In this document: positions 37,162-45,035 of the stretch, piece by piece
Position numbering within the stretch: the stretch's first letter is position 1
Layout: each line of letters opens with the position of its first letter
DNA from: Bacillota bacterium
GTDB lineage: Bacteria > Bacillota > Clostridia > Christensenellales > Christensenellaceae
DNA length: 64,000 bases
Direction of reading: 5' to 3'
Assembly: GCA_023393165.1 (NCBI GenBank)
Contig: JAEWMJ010000049.1
Span: forward strand, 94,577-158,576
The notes under the pieces: model-generated
Databases searched by the model: none
What the model saw: only the letters and a program-made list of their open reading frames with translations
Told to the model about the DNA's origin: nothing
Program-made: the position numbers and the translations under genes

Positions 37162-38046
37162 ATAGAAGGAAAGATATTAAAAGGAATAGGCGGTTTCTAT
37201 ACGGTTCAGGGTAAGAACGGAGTACTGCATGAATGCAGGGCAAGGGGAAGGTTCCGTCTTGATAAAATAACTCCTCTTGTGGGAGACATTGTTGATTTTA
37301 CAGAACAATCCGGTGAGGTGAATGGATTTATCGAGGAGATCCATGAAAGGAAAAATGTACTGGTTCGGCCACCTGTCTCAAATATAGATAATCTTGTGAT
37401 CGTACTTTCGGCGTCCAAACCCGAACCAGATCTGTTGCTTGTTGATAAACTTATATTGCAGGCTGAAATCAACAACATATCGCCTGTTATTTGTTTAAAC
37501 AAGATTGACGCTTCCAAAAAAAAAGATGCAGCATCCGATATAAAAGAGCAGTATGCGTATTATCCTTTTGCTGCAGTATCAGCCGGAAAAAATACAGGAC
37601 TCGAAAGTCTGGCAGAAACACTTAACGGGAAAACAAGCGCGTTTACCGGACAATCCGCTGTTGGAAAATCTTCCATTTTGAATGTGCTTGGCGCCGATTT
37701 GCATCTTAGGACTGACGGCCTCAGCAAAAAGACCAGCAGGGGAAAACACACGACACGCCAATCAGAGTTGATGTATATAGCTGATATTGACGCCTTTGTG
37801 ATCGATACGCCGGGATTCAGTATTTTCGATTCAATTGAAATAGAAGAAAGCGATCTCGCGTCATATTACAAGGAATTTATTTCGTTTGCCGGTAAATGCA
37901 GGTTTTTATCCTGCCTGCATGCAAATGAGCCTGACTGCGCCGTTAAAGAGGCAGTGATGAATGGCACGATCCATCCGAAAAGATATGACCGGTATCTTCA
38001 GATATTAGAATTGCTTAGGGAAAAGAGGAGTAAGAAATATGATTAA
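37162..38046 (+). CDS. rsgA: Ribosome small-subunit GTPase RsgA; apparent AUA start
   Basis: A circularly permuted GTPase that checks 30S maturation. Motifs run G4 (CLNKID), G1 (GQSAVGKSS), G3 (DTPGF), then a C-terminal zinc knuckle (CRFLSCLHANEPDC). Homology extends upstream of the first usual start codon (GTG 37279): EGKILKGIGGFYTV and ARGRFRLDKITPLVGD are the family's N-terminal OB fold. The only plausible start that includes it is ATA at 37162, 10 nt after ggagg; no ATG, GTG or TTG occurs in frame between the prkC stop and 37279. From ATA the protein is 294 residues, near the usual length. The frame is the same as prkC. Confidence 0.88.
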   Translation: MEGKILKGIGGFYTVQGKNGVLHECRARGRFRLDKITPLVGDIVDFTEQSGEVNGFIEEIHERKNVLVRPPVSNIDNLVIVLSASKPEPDLLLVDKLILQAEINNISPVICLNKIDASKKKDAASDIKEQYAYYPFAAVSAGKNTGLESLAETLNGKTSAFTGQSAVGKSSILNVLGADLHLRTDGLSKKTSRGKHTTRQSELMYIADIDAFVIDTPGFSIFDSIEIEESDLASYYKEFISFAGKCRFLSCLHANEPDCAVKEAVMNGTIHPKRYDRYLQILELLREKRSKKYD

Positions 38047-38689
38047 AATTGCGCCATCGATTCTTTCGGCTGATTTTGCCGACATGAAAAGCGGAATTAA
38101 AATGCTGGAAGAGGCGAAAGCGGATATCATTCACTGCGACGTTATGGACGGAATCTTTGTACCGAACATAACATTCGGTATGAAAATGGTTGCGGATATC
38201 CGGAAACTGACAAGCCTTCCATTGGACGTTCATTTAATGATCGTTCATCCTGAGAGGTATATCGAACAATTCTGCGATGCAGGCGCGGATTTTGTAACCG
38301 TCCACGCAGAGGCAACGGAGCATCTGCACCGGGCTGTACAGACTATAAAAAAATGTGGAGCAAGGCCAGGTGTGGTTCTTAATCCAGGCACTCCGGTGGA
38401 AGCGGCCAAATATCTGCTGCCCGATGTTGACCTTGTGCTCCTGATGTCTGTAAATCCGGGATATGGCGGTCAGGGATTTATTCCGCAAATACTGGATAAA
38501 ATAAGGGAACTGCGGCGGCTTGCAGAAAGCATGAACCGCGATATTGAAATCGAGATAGACGGTGGGGTCAATGAAAATACCGCACCCAAAATTACCGAAG
38601 CCGGAGCGGATATACTGGTTGCAGGAAATGCGATTTTTACGTCTAACGACCCGGCGGCACTCATAAGAAAATTCAAAGGAGAAGCATGA
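38039..38689 (+). CDS. rpe: Ribulose-phosphate 3-epimerase
   Basis: A 216-residue TIM-barrel enzyme of the pentose-phosphate pathway (ribulose-5-P to xylulose-5-P). Motifs: KIAPSILSADFADM, IHCDVMDGIFVPNITFG, DVHLMI, MSVNPGYGGQGFIP and EIDGGVNENTAP. It overlaps rsgA by 8 nt and thiN by 4 nt. Confidence 0.97.
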   Translation: MIKIAPSILSADFADMKSGIKMLEEAKADIIHCDVMDGIFVPNITFGMKMVADIRKLTSLPLDVHLMIVHPERYIEQFCDAGADFVTVHAEATEHLHRAVQTIKKCGARPGVVLNPGTPVEAAKYLLPDVDLVLLMSVNPGYGGQGFIPQILDKIRELRRLAESMNRDIEIEIDGGVNENTAPKITEAGADILVAGNAIFTSNDPAALIRKFKGEA

Positions 38690-39315
38690 AAGCCCTTATT
38701 ATTGCGGATGGAAGCCCTCCTCCAGGGGAACTTGTCCGTAAGCACAGCGATTCCGATATTATTATTGCCGCTGACGGCGGCCTGCACATTATTCAAAAAC
38801 TGGGTCTCAAACCCGATTTTTTGATAGGAGATTTTGATTCTGCAGATATTCGGGAAATCGGTACCATAAACCAAAACGATACCCGCATTATTCAGTACGC
38901 CGTAGAGAAAAATGAAACGGACGGAATGATCGCTCTCAATATAGCGTTTGAGCAGGGGGCGTTTGATATTGTGATGCTTGGAGCCTTGGGGAAACGAACG
39001 GATCATGCGCTTGCCAATATTATGCTGTTAAAATACGCACGGGATCACGGAGCGCAAATGATCATTGAAGACGAGTACTGCGAAGTCAGTCTGGTTGCAG
39101 GCGAGACCGTGATTCGGGGCTATCTTGGCCAGACGGTTTCCATACTTCCTTTTGCGGGAAGCGCAACCGTATCGTCGGATAATTCCCTGCATTATCATAT
39201 GGAACGCCTTTTTATGGGCGAAGGAGATCCCGTAGGAATCAGCAACATTCTGGAGCGTGAGGAAGCCAGAATCACAATTGATCAAGGAATGGCTCTGCTT
39301 TTTAAAATCAAATAA
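38686..39315 (+). CDS. thiN: Thiamine pyrophosphokinase
   Basis: A 209-residue enzyme making thiamine diphosphate from thiamine and ATP. The catalytic block reads IIAADGGLHII, then PDFLIGDFDS, EKNETDGMIAL and LGALGKRTDHALAN. Position after rpe matches B. subtilis thiN. It is the last clear member of the long co-directional run begun at yicC. Confidence 0.94.
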   Translation: MKALIIADGSPPPGELVRKHSDSDIIIAADGGLHIIQKLGLKPDFLIGDFDSADIREIGTINQNDTRIIQYAVEKNETDGMIALNIAFEQGAFDIVMLGALGKRTDHALANIMLLKYARDHGAQMIIEDEYCEVSLVAGETVIRGYLGQTVSILPFAGSATVSSDNSLHYHMERLFMGEGDPVGISNILEREEARITIDQGMALLFKIK

Positions 39316-39408
39316 ACTTTTGAAGTTAAGCCTCTAAAAATAAATAGTAACCAATGATGCCTTGTTTCCGTATTATAAAGTGACGGCTTGACGGAACGGG
39401 GGGAGTTT

Positions 39409-39567
39409 ATGGTTCCATATTACGGCAGAGGTTTTGGCAATTTTAAAATAATACTGATCATAATCGGTATTATACTCATATGCGTCCCGCCATATATTTT
39501 GTTTCCAATTATCGGTATCGGTTGTATTTTGGCGGCAATATTGCCGCGCGGTATATTCAGAAGGTAA
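39409..39567 (+). CDS. Small two-helix membrane protein, unknown
   Basis: A 52-residue ORF with a very strong Shine-Dalgarno (ggggggag) and start MVPYYGRGFG. It has two hydrophobic stretches (about 13-25 and 29-46) separated by Pro-Pro, and a basic C-terminus (PRGIFRR). It lies 93 nt after thiN and 15 nt before spoVM, in the same direction. The position, next to a spore-coat anchor gene, hints at a sporulation membrane role, but I do not recognise the family. Codon structure and RBS make it likely to be translated. Confidence 0.6.
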   Translation: MVPYYGRGFGNFKIILIIIGIILICVPPYILFPIIGIGCILAAILPRGIFRR

Positions 39568-39582
39568 CCGGAGGTATGTTTT

Positions 39583-39651
39583 ATGAGAATTTATTGTGTA
39601 AAGCCACCCAGAATCATAAGAGGAGTCATAAAGGCATTGGTAAAAAAATAA
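39583..39651 (+). CDS. spoVM: Stage V sporulation protein M (SpoVM-like, 22 residues)
   Basis: A 22-codon ORF, MRIYCVKPPRIIRGVIKALV followed by KK, preceded by cggagg 8 nt before the ATG. It matches the amphipathic-helix pattern of B. subtilis SpoVM (MKFYTIKLPKFLGGIVRAML): Y4, K7, P9, a basic residue at 10, G14 and A18 are shared, with hydrophobic residues between. SpoVM recognises the convex forespore membrane and anchors the coat ATPase SpoIVA. The location between thiN and rpmB is exactly that of B. subtilis spoVM. The peptide is four residues shorter at the C-terminus. Confidence 0.85.
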   Translation: MRIYCVKPPRIIRGVIKALVKK

Positions 39652-39689
39652 AAAGAGCGGGCTGATTTTCTACATAAGAAAAAGCATGC

Positions 39690-39736
39690 AGGCCGTTGAA
39701 AGTCCAACCATTGTGGAATTTCAGCGGCCTTCTTTT
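39690..39736 (+). terminator. Terminator downstream of spoVM
   Basis: AGGCCGTTGAAA (39690-39701) pairs with TTTCAGCGGCCT (39719-39730) through one G-U pair and is followed by tctttt. It ends the plus-strand block before the convergent rpmB. Confidence 0.75.
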
Positions 39737-39770
39737 GATCGCGGCAGACAACTTTCATTTCTAGAAATAA

Positions 39771-39806
39771 AAAAGCGCAACCTCACAGTTGCGCTTTTGT
39801 TTTGCA
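39771..39806. terminator. Bidirectional terminator between spoVM and rpmB
   Basis: AAAAGCGCAA (39771-39780) and TTGCGCTTTT (39789-39798) form a perfect 10-bp stem with an 8-nt loop. A-tract and T-tract on either side serve both strands; it lies 14 nt beyond the rpmB stop. Confidence 0.88.
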
Positions 39807-39812
39807 ATCAAA

Positions 39813-40004
39813 TTATACGTAGCGTTCAACCTTGCCCGAACGGAGGCAACGCGTGCAAACGTATTTTCTTGCGGGAGCTCCATCTTCCAAAACCCGAACT
39901 CTTTGCACGTTCGGAGCCCAAATCCTTTTGGCCTTCCTGTTGGAGTGGCTGACTTTATTGCCGGATGAAACACCTTTATTGCATATCTCGCAGAATTTTG
40001 CCAT
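39813..40004 (-). CDS. rpmB: Ribosomal protein bL28
   Basis: A 63-residue bL28 of the zinc-binding form, with CEIC near the N-terminus and CTRC near the C-terminus; GVSSGNKVSHSNRKAKR and WAPNVQRVRV are family blocks. An aggaggtg site precedes the ATG. It is inverted relative to its neighbours, as in B. subtilis, where rpmB also lies opposite spoVM and yloU. Confidence 0.95.
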   Translation of the reverse strand: MAKFCEICNKGVSSGNKVSHSNRKAKRIWAPNVQRVRVLEDGAPARKYVCTRCLRSGKVERYV

Positions 40005-40047
40005 TTTTGTACACCTCCTCTTCGAGAATCACAATTAGAACAGAAGT

Positions 40048-40076
40048 ATATTACCATTAATAATCGAAAATTGCAA
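40048..40076 (-). promoter_or_regulatory. Promoter of rpmB
   Basis: On the minus strand TTGCAA (40076-40071) is followed by a 17-nt spacer and TAATAT (40053-40048), 44 nt upstream of the rpmB start. Confidence 0.55.
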
Positions 40077-40198
40077 GAAAATATTTTGTCTAAATGCTGA
40101 TTTGGGACAATATAATTAAACGAAACCAAAATTTTTCATTTATTCACGTATAAAAATGAGGCAGTAAAAATATGCTTTAAGTTGGCTTATATTTGTAG

Positions 40199-40204
40199 TA
40201 TAAT
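40199..40204 (+). promoter_or_regulatory. -10 element upstream of yloU
   Basis: A perfect TATAAT lies 30 nt before the yloU start codon. No good -35 is seen (tttaag at 17 nt spacing), so strength or an activator need is unclear. The rest of the 40005-40234 gap holds only this and the rpmB promoter. Confidence 0.4.
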
Positions 40205-40234
40205 TATTTGGTATAAATACAGGGAGGTAATCAT

Positions 40235-40588
40235 ATGAGTGCGGTATTGAAAACTTCTATCGGTAAAATTACTTACAGCGAAGATTTTATCGGCAAAATC
40301 GCAGGAATAAATGCGATGGAGTGTTACGGCATAGTCGGTATGGCCAATAAAAACGCAACGGACGGTATCGTCGGTCTATTAAAACTCGATAACCTGAAAA
40401 AGGGCGTCCGTGTTAGAACTGATGAAACAGAGAATGTATCGGTTGAACTTTTTATTGTCGTAAAATATGGCGTATCCATTTCGGCCGTTGCAGCCAATAT
40501 TATCGATACAGTAAAATACAGCCTTGAGAATATGACCGGTCTTAATGTTGAGAATGTTGATGTCGTCGTTCAGGGTATTAAGATCTAG
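40235..40588 (+). CDS. yloU: Asp23/Gls24-family protein YloU
   Basis: A 117-residue protein of the alkaline-shock Asp23 family, with ITYSEDFIGKIAGINAMECYGIVGM and VSVELFIVVKYGVSISAVA. In S. aureus Asp23 is membrane-associated and cell-envelope-stress related; YloU precedes the fatty-acid-kinase gene in many Bacillota, as here. A gggagg site precedes the ATG. Confidence 0.9.
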   Translation: MSAVLKTSIGKITYSEDFIGKIAGINAMECYGIVGMANKNATDGIVGLLKLDNLKKGVRVRTDETENVSVELFIVVKYGVSISAVAANIIDTVKYSLENMTGLNVENVDVVVQGIKI

Positions 40589-40602
40589 GGGGGCACTTGC
40601 AA

Positions 40603-42237
40603 TTGGTTAAGATAATTAATGGAGCACGTCTGAAAGACATGATTGTTGGTGCTGCAACACTTCTTGAAAACCATAAGGAAGCTTTGAATGCCCTGAATGT
40701 TTTTCCCGTTCCGGATGGCGACACGGGCACGAACATGTCCCTTACCATGATTTCAGCCGCCAAAGAAGTTATGGCTGCCAATATAGCTGACTTTAAAGAC
40801 GTAATCAACGCTTTGTCCGTCGGTTCGCTGAAAGGCGCAAGGGGAAATTCCGGCGTTATCTTGTCCCAGATTTGGCGCGGGTTTTCAGCGGTTCTTGGCG
40901 ACCTGAACGGTGAAATCAGTGCTTCTGATATAGCAAAGGCAATGCAAAAAGGCACTGAATGCGCATATAAAGCCATCATGAAACCAAAAGAGGGCACCAT
41001 TCTGACCGTTGCACGTTCTATGGCTGACGCTGCCTCTTCTTATGTAAAACAAAGCGATAACATACTAAATCTGATGCAGTACATTCTCTCCGAAGGAGAG
41101 TCAACGCTGAAAAGAACGCCCGATATGTTGCCCGTATTAAAGGAAGCCGGCGTCGTTGATGCCGGCGGAGCCGGACTTATCATTATTTTTAGGGGCTTTA
41201 AAAAGGTATTGGACGGTGAAACATTCGACGAGATCGAACCTTTGGATCTTGAAGTGGATATTAAGTCGCCTGGTACAGTAGAAACAGTATCCTCAGATAT
41301 TGAATTTGGATATTGTACTGAATTTTTTATAAAAAATATCTTTAAACATATTCTGCAGCGTGACGTTGACGCATTCAGGCAGAATCTTTCCAAGATAGGC
41401 GACTGTGTACTGGTTGTTGGGGATCTAAATCTCATCAAAGTTCATGTGCATACAAACGACCCGGGCATCGTTCTTCAGACTGCGCTGACCCTTGGCGAAC
41501 TCAGCAAGATTAAAATCGATAATATGCGTGAGCAGCACAGAGAAATCCTTGCCGAAGAAGATGCGGTTCCTCAGAATCAGAAGCCAATATCTGTCGTTTC
41601 TGTTGTATCCGGAGACGGACTCAAAGATATTTTCAGGGATTCTCTGGTGGACGAATTTGTGGATGGAGGCCAGACAATGAATCCCTCCACACAGGATATA
41701 TTGTCCGCTATAGCCAAGGCGCCTTCACAGAATATCATCGTGCTTCCTAATAATAAAAATATTGTTCTCGCGGCGCAGCAGGCAGCAGAATTATCCAACA
41801 AAAATGTTGTTGTGATTCCATCGAAAACGCTTCCGCAGGGAATCAGCGCAGCGCTTGCCTACAATTGTGAAGAAGATTTCGATGCGAATGTCGCACGTAT
41901 GCAAAAAGCCCTGTCCAATGTGAAAACCGGACAGATCACAGTTGCCGTGCGAGACTCGGGAATAAACGGTAACAAAATCAAAAAAGGTGAATGGATCGGT
42001 ATCGGTGAAGAAGAGATCGTAGCCAATGGAAAAGACATGCAGGAAGTTGCCCTGAAACTACTGGACACCCTGGTGGATGAAGATACGGGCGTAATTGCGG
42101 TATACTACGGCGAGGGCGTTACAGAAGAACAGGCGGAGGAAATGATTGAAGCGATAGATCTGAAGTTTGAAGATTGCGACATAGAACTTCATTACGGGGG
42201 ACAATCGGTATATAATTATTTGTTTGCAGTGGAATAA
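40603..42237 (+). CDS. fakA: DAK2-domain protein YloV / fatty acid kinase subunit FakA
   Basis: A 544-residue protein. The N-terminal DAK2 nucleotide-binding domain has FPVPDGDTGTNMSLTM and KGARGNSGVILSQI; a central domain with YCTEFFI and VHVHTNDPG and a C-terminal DegV-related domain complete FakA. It phosphorylates fatty acids delivered by a FakB partner. There is no ATG at the start: TTG 40603 lies 8-9 nt after aggggggc and gives MVKIINGARL; TTG 40597 is too close to that site. Confidence 0.92.
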   Translation: MVKIINGARLKDMIVGAATLLENHKEALNALNVFPVPDGDTGTNMSLTMISAAKEVMAANIADFKDVINALSVGSLKGARGNSGVILSQIWRGFSAVLGDLNGEISASDIAKAMQKGTECAYKAIMKPKEGTILTVARSMADAASSYVKQSDNILNLMQYILSEGESTLKRTPDMLPVLKEAGVVDAGGAGLIIIFRGFKKVLDGETFDEIEPLDLEVDIKSPGTVETVSSDIEFGYCTEFFIKNIFKHILQRDVDAFRQNLSKIGDCVLVVGDLNLIKVHVHTNDPGIVLQTALTLGELSKIKIDNMREQHREILAEEDAVPQNQKPISVVSVVSGDGLKDIFRDSLVDEFVDGGQTMNPSTQDILSAIAKAPSQNIIVLPNNKNIVLAAQQAAELSNKNVVVIPSKTLPQGISAALAYNCEEDFDANVARMQKALSNVKTGQITVAVRDSGINGNKIKKGEWIGIGEEEIVANGKDMQEVALKLLDTLVDEDTGVIAVYYGEGVTEEQAEEMIEAIDLKFEDCDIELHYGGQSVYNYLFAVE

Positions 42238-42317
42238 TTAAGTATTATAAATCGTTCAACATACCGGCTAAATGCCGGTATATTTAATTATGGATTATTA
42301 AATAACATGGGAGAAGC

Positions 42318-44330
42318 ATGGACACACAAAAATCCGTACGATATCTGCCGGGTGTCGGTGAAAAAACCGAAAAAAAATTGAACAAGCTTGGAATATATAC
42401 GGTTCAGAACCTTCTGTTATATATGCCGCGCCGGTATCGCGATCTTGGTGAAATAAAAACGGTTTCCAGTCTCAAGATTGGCGAAACGGCTCTTTTTTAC
42501 CTGACAGTGCTTTCCGAACCAAAATCATCCGTTATAAAAAAAGGACTTGTTCGAACTGTTTTTGAAGCCGGCGATAAAACAGGAATCCTAACGGTGGTTC
42601 TCTTCAATCAGGCTTATACTGTTCAAAAACTTTCCGTAAAAAAGGAAATATATGTTTATGGACGGATGGAACAACGCTTCAGGCACATGCAATTGGCGTC
42701 TCCCGAGATCTTTTTTGAGAAGCCTGCTTCGCTGATGCCGGTATATCCGCTGACAAAGGGATTAACGCAGGCTTTTCTGCAGAAGATCATCAAAACCGCT
42801 ATGGATGGTTATGAGGTGAACGAGCCCTATTCATTTGAATTTTTAAAAAAATATGGAATCACCGGCATTCTAAATGCTATACGCAGCCTGCATCTTCCGC
42901 AGAATATGGATACGGCAAAAAAGGCCCGCGACCGTCTTGTTTTTGACGAACTGATCGTTTTTAACAAAACCTTGGAATTATTAAACCAGGAACAGACCGC
43001 TGAAAATCAGGCGCGTATGAAAACGGCCGGTCTTAAAGATAAATTTTTATCATTGTTGCCTTTTCCCGCTACCGGTGCGCAAAAAAAGGTGATGGGAGAA
43101 ATAGCTGCGGATCTTTCGGGTAAAAAATTTATGAACAGACTCGTACAGGGTGACGTAGGTTCCGGCAAAACCGTGCTCGCGTTTTTTGCCATATACTGCG
43201 CCGCGCAAAACGGTTATCAGAGCGCAATGATGGCTCCGACAGAAATATTAGCCGTACAGCATTATGAAGCAGCTAAGAAATATTTTCAACCGGAAGAAGT
43301 TGTTTTAATCACCGGTTCACAGACTGCTGCAAATCGCCGCGGGTCCTGGGAGCGAATCCGGAATGGCTCAGCTAAAATTATTATAGGAACACACGCCATA
43401 TTATACGGTAAAACCGGATTTCAAAATTTAGGCCTTATTATTACGGATGAGCAGCACAGATTCGGGGTTCGCCAGCGTGCCGCACTGGCTGATGGACAAG
43501 ACATTCATGTGCTTACAATGTCTGCAACGCCCATCCCACGGTCTCTTTCACTTGTTTTATACGGAAAAACAGACATTTCCATCGTGGACGAACTTCCGCC
43601 GGGAAGACAGCCGGTCTCAACCTATATCATTGGGCCCCGCAAATACGGCGAGATGATTAAATTCATTCAAAATGAAATAAAAAGTGGCAGGCAAGCGTAT
43701 ATTGTATGCGCACTGATAGAGGAAGACGAAACAGGAGATATCAAATCCGTGATAGAAACAGTCGAGGACTTAAAGCAAAAGCTTCCCGGATGCCGTATGG
43801 CCCTTCTTCATGGAAGGCTTCCGGATATTGAAAAACAAAAGATCATGTCTGATTTTTCTGCAGGATTACTGGATATTATTGTATCCACGACTGTCATAGA
43901 GGTAGGAATTAATGTGCCGAACTCAACAGTCATGTGTATTTTAAACGCGGAACGTTTCGGACTTGCACAACTGCACCAGCTCCGCGGACGTGTAGGCCGG
44001 GGAGAATATAAATCTTATTGTTTTCTTGTTTCACAAAATCAAAACGCAATCGAACGTCTTTCAGTTTTATGCCATACTGCCGACGGATTTGAAATCGCGA
44101 AAAAAGATATGGAACTGCGGGGTACTGGCGACGTTTTCGGCGTTCGGCAGCACGGCGAAGCACGTTTTGCGGTTGCGAATATTTTATATGATTCAAGGAT
44201 GCTGGAGTATACAAAAAACGTCCTTAATGAAATAAAAGTTGATCCCGAATTTTCTAAAATTTATCAAAATATTTGCATACAGGCGGAAGAAAAAGCACAA
44301 AATACTATTATTGAAATCGCACTTAACTAG
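42318..44330 (+). CDS. recG: ATP-dependent DNA helicase RecG
   Basis: A 670-residue fork-remodelling helicase. The N-terminal wedge domain opens with VRYLPGVGEKTEKKLNKLGI and YMPRRYRD. Helicase motifs are QGDVGSGKTVLA (Walker A), TDEQHRFGVRQR, TMSATPIPRSLSL, DELPPGRQPV and QLRGRVGRGEYKSYC. It is 80 nt after fakA. Normal length and order. Confidence 0.97.
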   Translation: MDTQKSVRYLPGVGEKTEKKLNKLGIYTVQNLLLYMPRRYRDLGEIKTVSSLKIGETALFYLTVLSEPKSSVIKKGLVRTVFEAGDKTGILTVVLFNQAYTVQKLSVKKEIYVYGRMEQRFRHMQLASPEIFFEKPASLMPVYPLTKGLTQAFLQKIIKTAMDGYEVNEPYSFEFLKKYGITGILNAIRSLHLPQNMDTAKKARDRLVFDELIVFNKTLELLNQEQTAENQARMKTAGLKDKFLSLLPFPATGAQKKVMGEIAADLSGKKFMNRLVQGDVGSGKTVLAFFAIYCAAQNGYQSAMMAPTEILAVQHYEAAKKYFQPEEVVLITGSQTAANRRGSWERIRNGSAKIIIGTHAILYGKTGFQNLGLIITDEQHRFGVRQRAALADGQDIHVLTMSATPIPRSLSLVLYGKTDISIVDELPPGRQPVSTYIIGPRKYGEMIKFIQNEIKSGRQAYIVCALIEEDETGDIKSVIETVEDLKQKLPGCRMALLHGRLPDIEKQKIMSDFSAGLLDIIVSTTVIEVGINVPNSTVMCILNAERFGLAQLHQLRGRVGRGEYKSYCFLVSQNQNAIERLSVLCHTADGFEIAKKDMELRGTGDVFGVRQHGEARFAVANILYDSRMLEYTKNVLNEIKVDPEFSKIYQNICIQAEEKAQNTIIEIALN

Positions 44331-44440
44331 ATTCTTTTTCGACTTTTTTGTACATTTTGGCTCTTTATATTTTATTTACCAGTGTATTTCGTTTGTTATT
44401 GGAGAAATTATTAATACAACGAAATAAGGAGGTGAAATAA

Positions 44441-44638
44441 ATGTCTAGAAATAGTCGTACCGTAGTTCCTGAAGCAAAAGAAGCTTTAAACAGAATGAAA
44501 TACGAAGTTGCCAGCGAACAGGGTGTAAACTTGAAACAAGGATATAACGGAGACCTGCCGGCCAGGGAAAATGGTAAAGTTGGCGGCAATATGGTAAAAA
44601 GAATGATACAGCAGGCTGAAGGCCAAAATATGAAATAA
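44441..44638 (+). CDS. Small acid-soluble spore protein, alpha/beta type (copy 1)
   Basis: A 65-residue SASP that coats and protects forespore DNA. The two conserved blocks are present: MKYEVASEQGVNLKQGYNGD, containing the GPR-protease cleavage region (E-V-A-S-E), and GGNMVKRMI. A strong aaggaggtg site precedes the ATG. It is tandem with a second SASP 41 nt downstream; direct evidence that the host makes endospores. Confidence 0.95.
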   Translation: MSRNSRTVVPEAKEALNRMKYEVASEQGVNLKQGYNGDLPARENGKVGGNMVKRMIQQAEGQNMK

Positions 44639-44679
44639 CATGTTAATACTAAATAAAGTATTAAGAAAGGAGGATTATA

Positions 44680-44892
44680 ATGGCTAACCAGAATTCTCAG
44701 AGTGGTTTTGGATCCACGAAGAATAAAGAAATGTTAAACAACATGAAGTATGAAGTGGCAGGTCAGATTGGTGTCAATCTGAAGCAGGGATACAACGGCG
44801 ATATTACTGCTAAAGATGCCGGTCATGTTGGTGGACAGATGGTAAAAAGAATGATTGAGCAGGTTGAGCGTTCAATGTCTGGTCAATCCTAA
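44680..44892 (+). CDS. Small acid-soluble spore protein, alpha/beta type (copy 2)
   Basis: A 70-residue SASP with MKYEVAGQIGVNLKQGYNGD and GGQMVKRMI, preceded by a short Gln/Ser-rich N-terminus. Compared with copy 1, the residues after E-V-A differ (GQ in place of SE), so the GPR protease site is altered. An aaaggagg site precedes the ATG and a strong terminator follows. Confidence 0.95.
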   Translation: MANQNSQSGFGSTKNKEMLNNMKYEVAGQIGVNLKQGYNGDITAKDAGHVGGQMVKRMIEQVERSMSGQS

Positions 44893-44911
44893 CGAATAGA
44901 TATAAAAAATC

Positions 44912-44940
44912 GGCAATTGCGTAAGCAGTTGCCTTTTTTT
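44912..44940 (+). terminator. Terminator of the SASP pair
   Basis: GGCAATTGC (44912-44920), loop GTAA and GCAGTTGCC (44925-44933, one G-U pair), then seven T residues. Confidence 0.92.
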
Positions 44941-44953
44941 GATTTAAAAGTTA

Positions 44954-44983
44954 TTGACAAAAATAGACTTTCTAAGTTATTAT
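44954..44983 (+). promoter_or_regulatory. Promoter of the histidine operon
   Basis: A perfect TTGACA (44954-44959), 18-nt spacer and TATTAT (44978-44983), 52 nt before hisZG. The leader is too short for a his attenuator or T-box, so no RNA-based control is visible. Confidence 0.6.
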
Positions 44984-45035
44984 AAAAGTGTGATTTAGCA
45001 TAGTAAAATGATAAAGCGCTAAACCGGAGGATGAT

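Noticed and set aside
39480..39665. 61-residue plus-strand ORF between thiN and rpmB
   Set aside because: It lies in a different frame from the two better-supported small genes (39409-39567 and spoVM 39583-39651), each with its own strong RBS.
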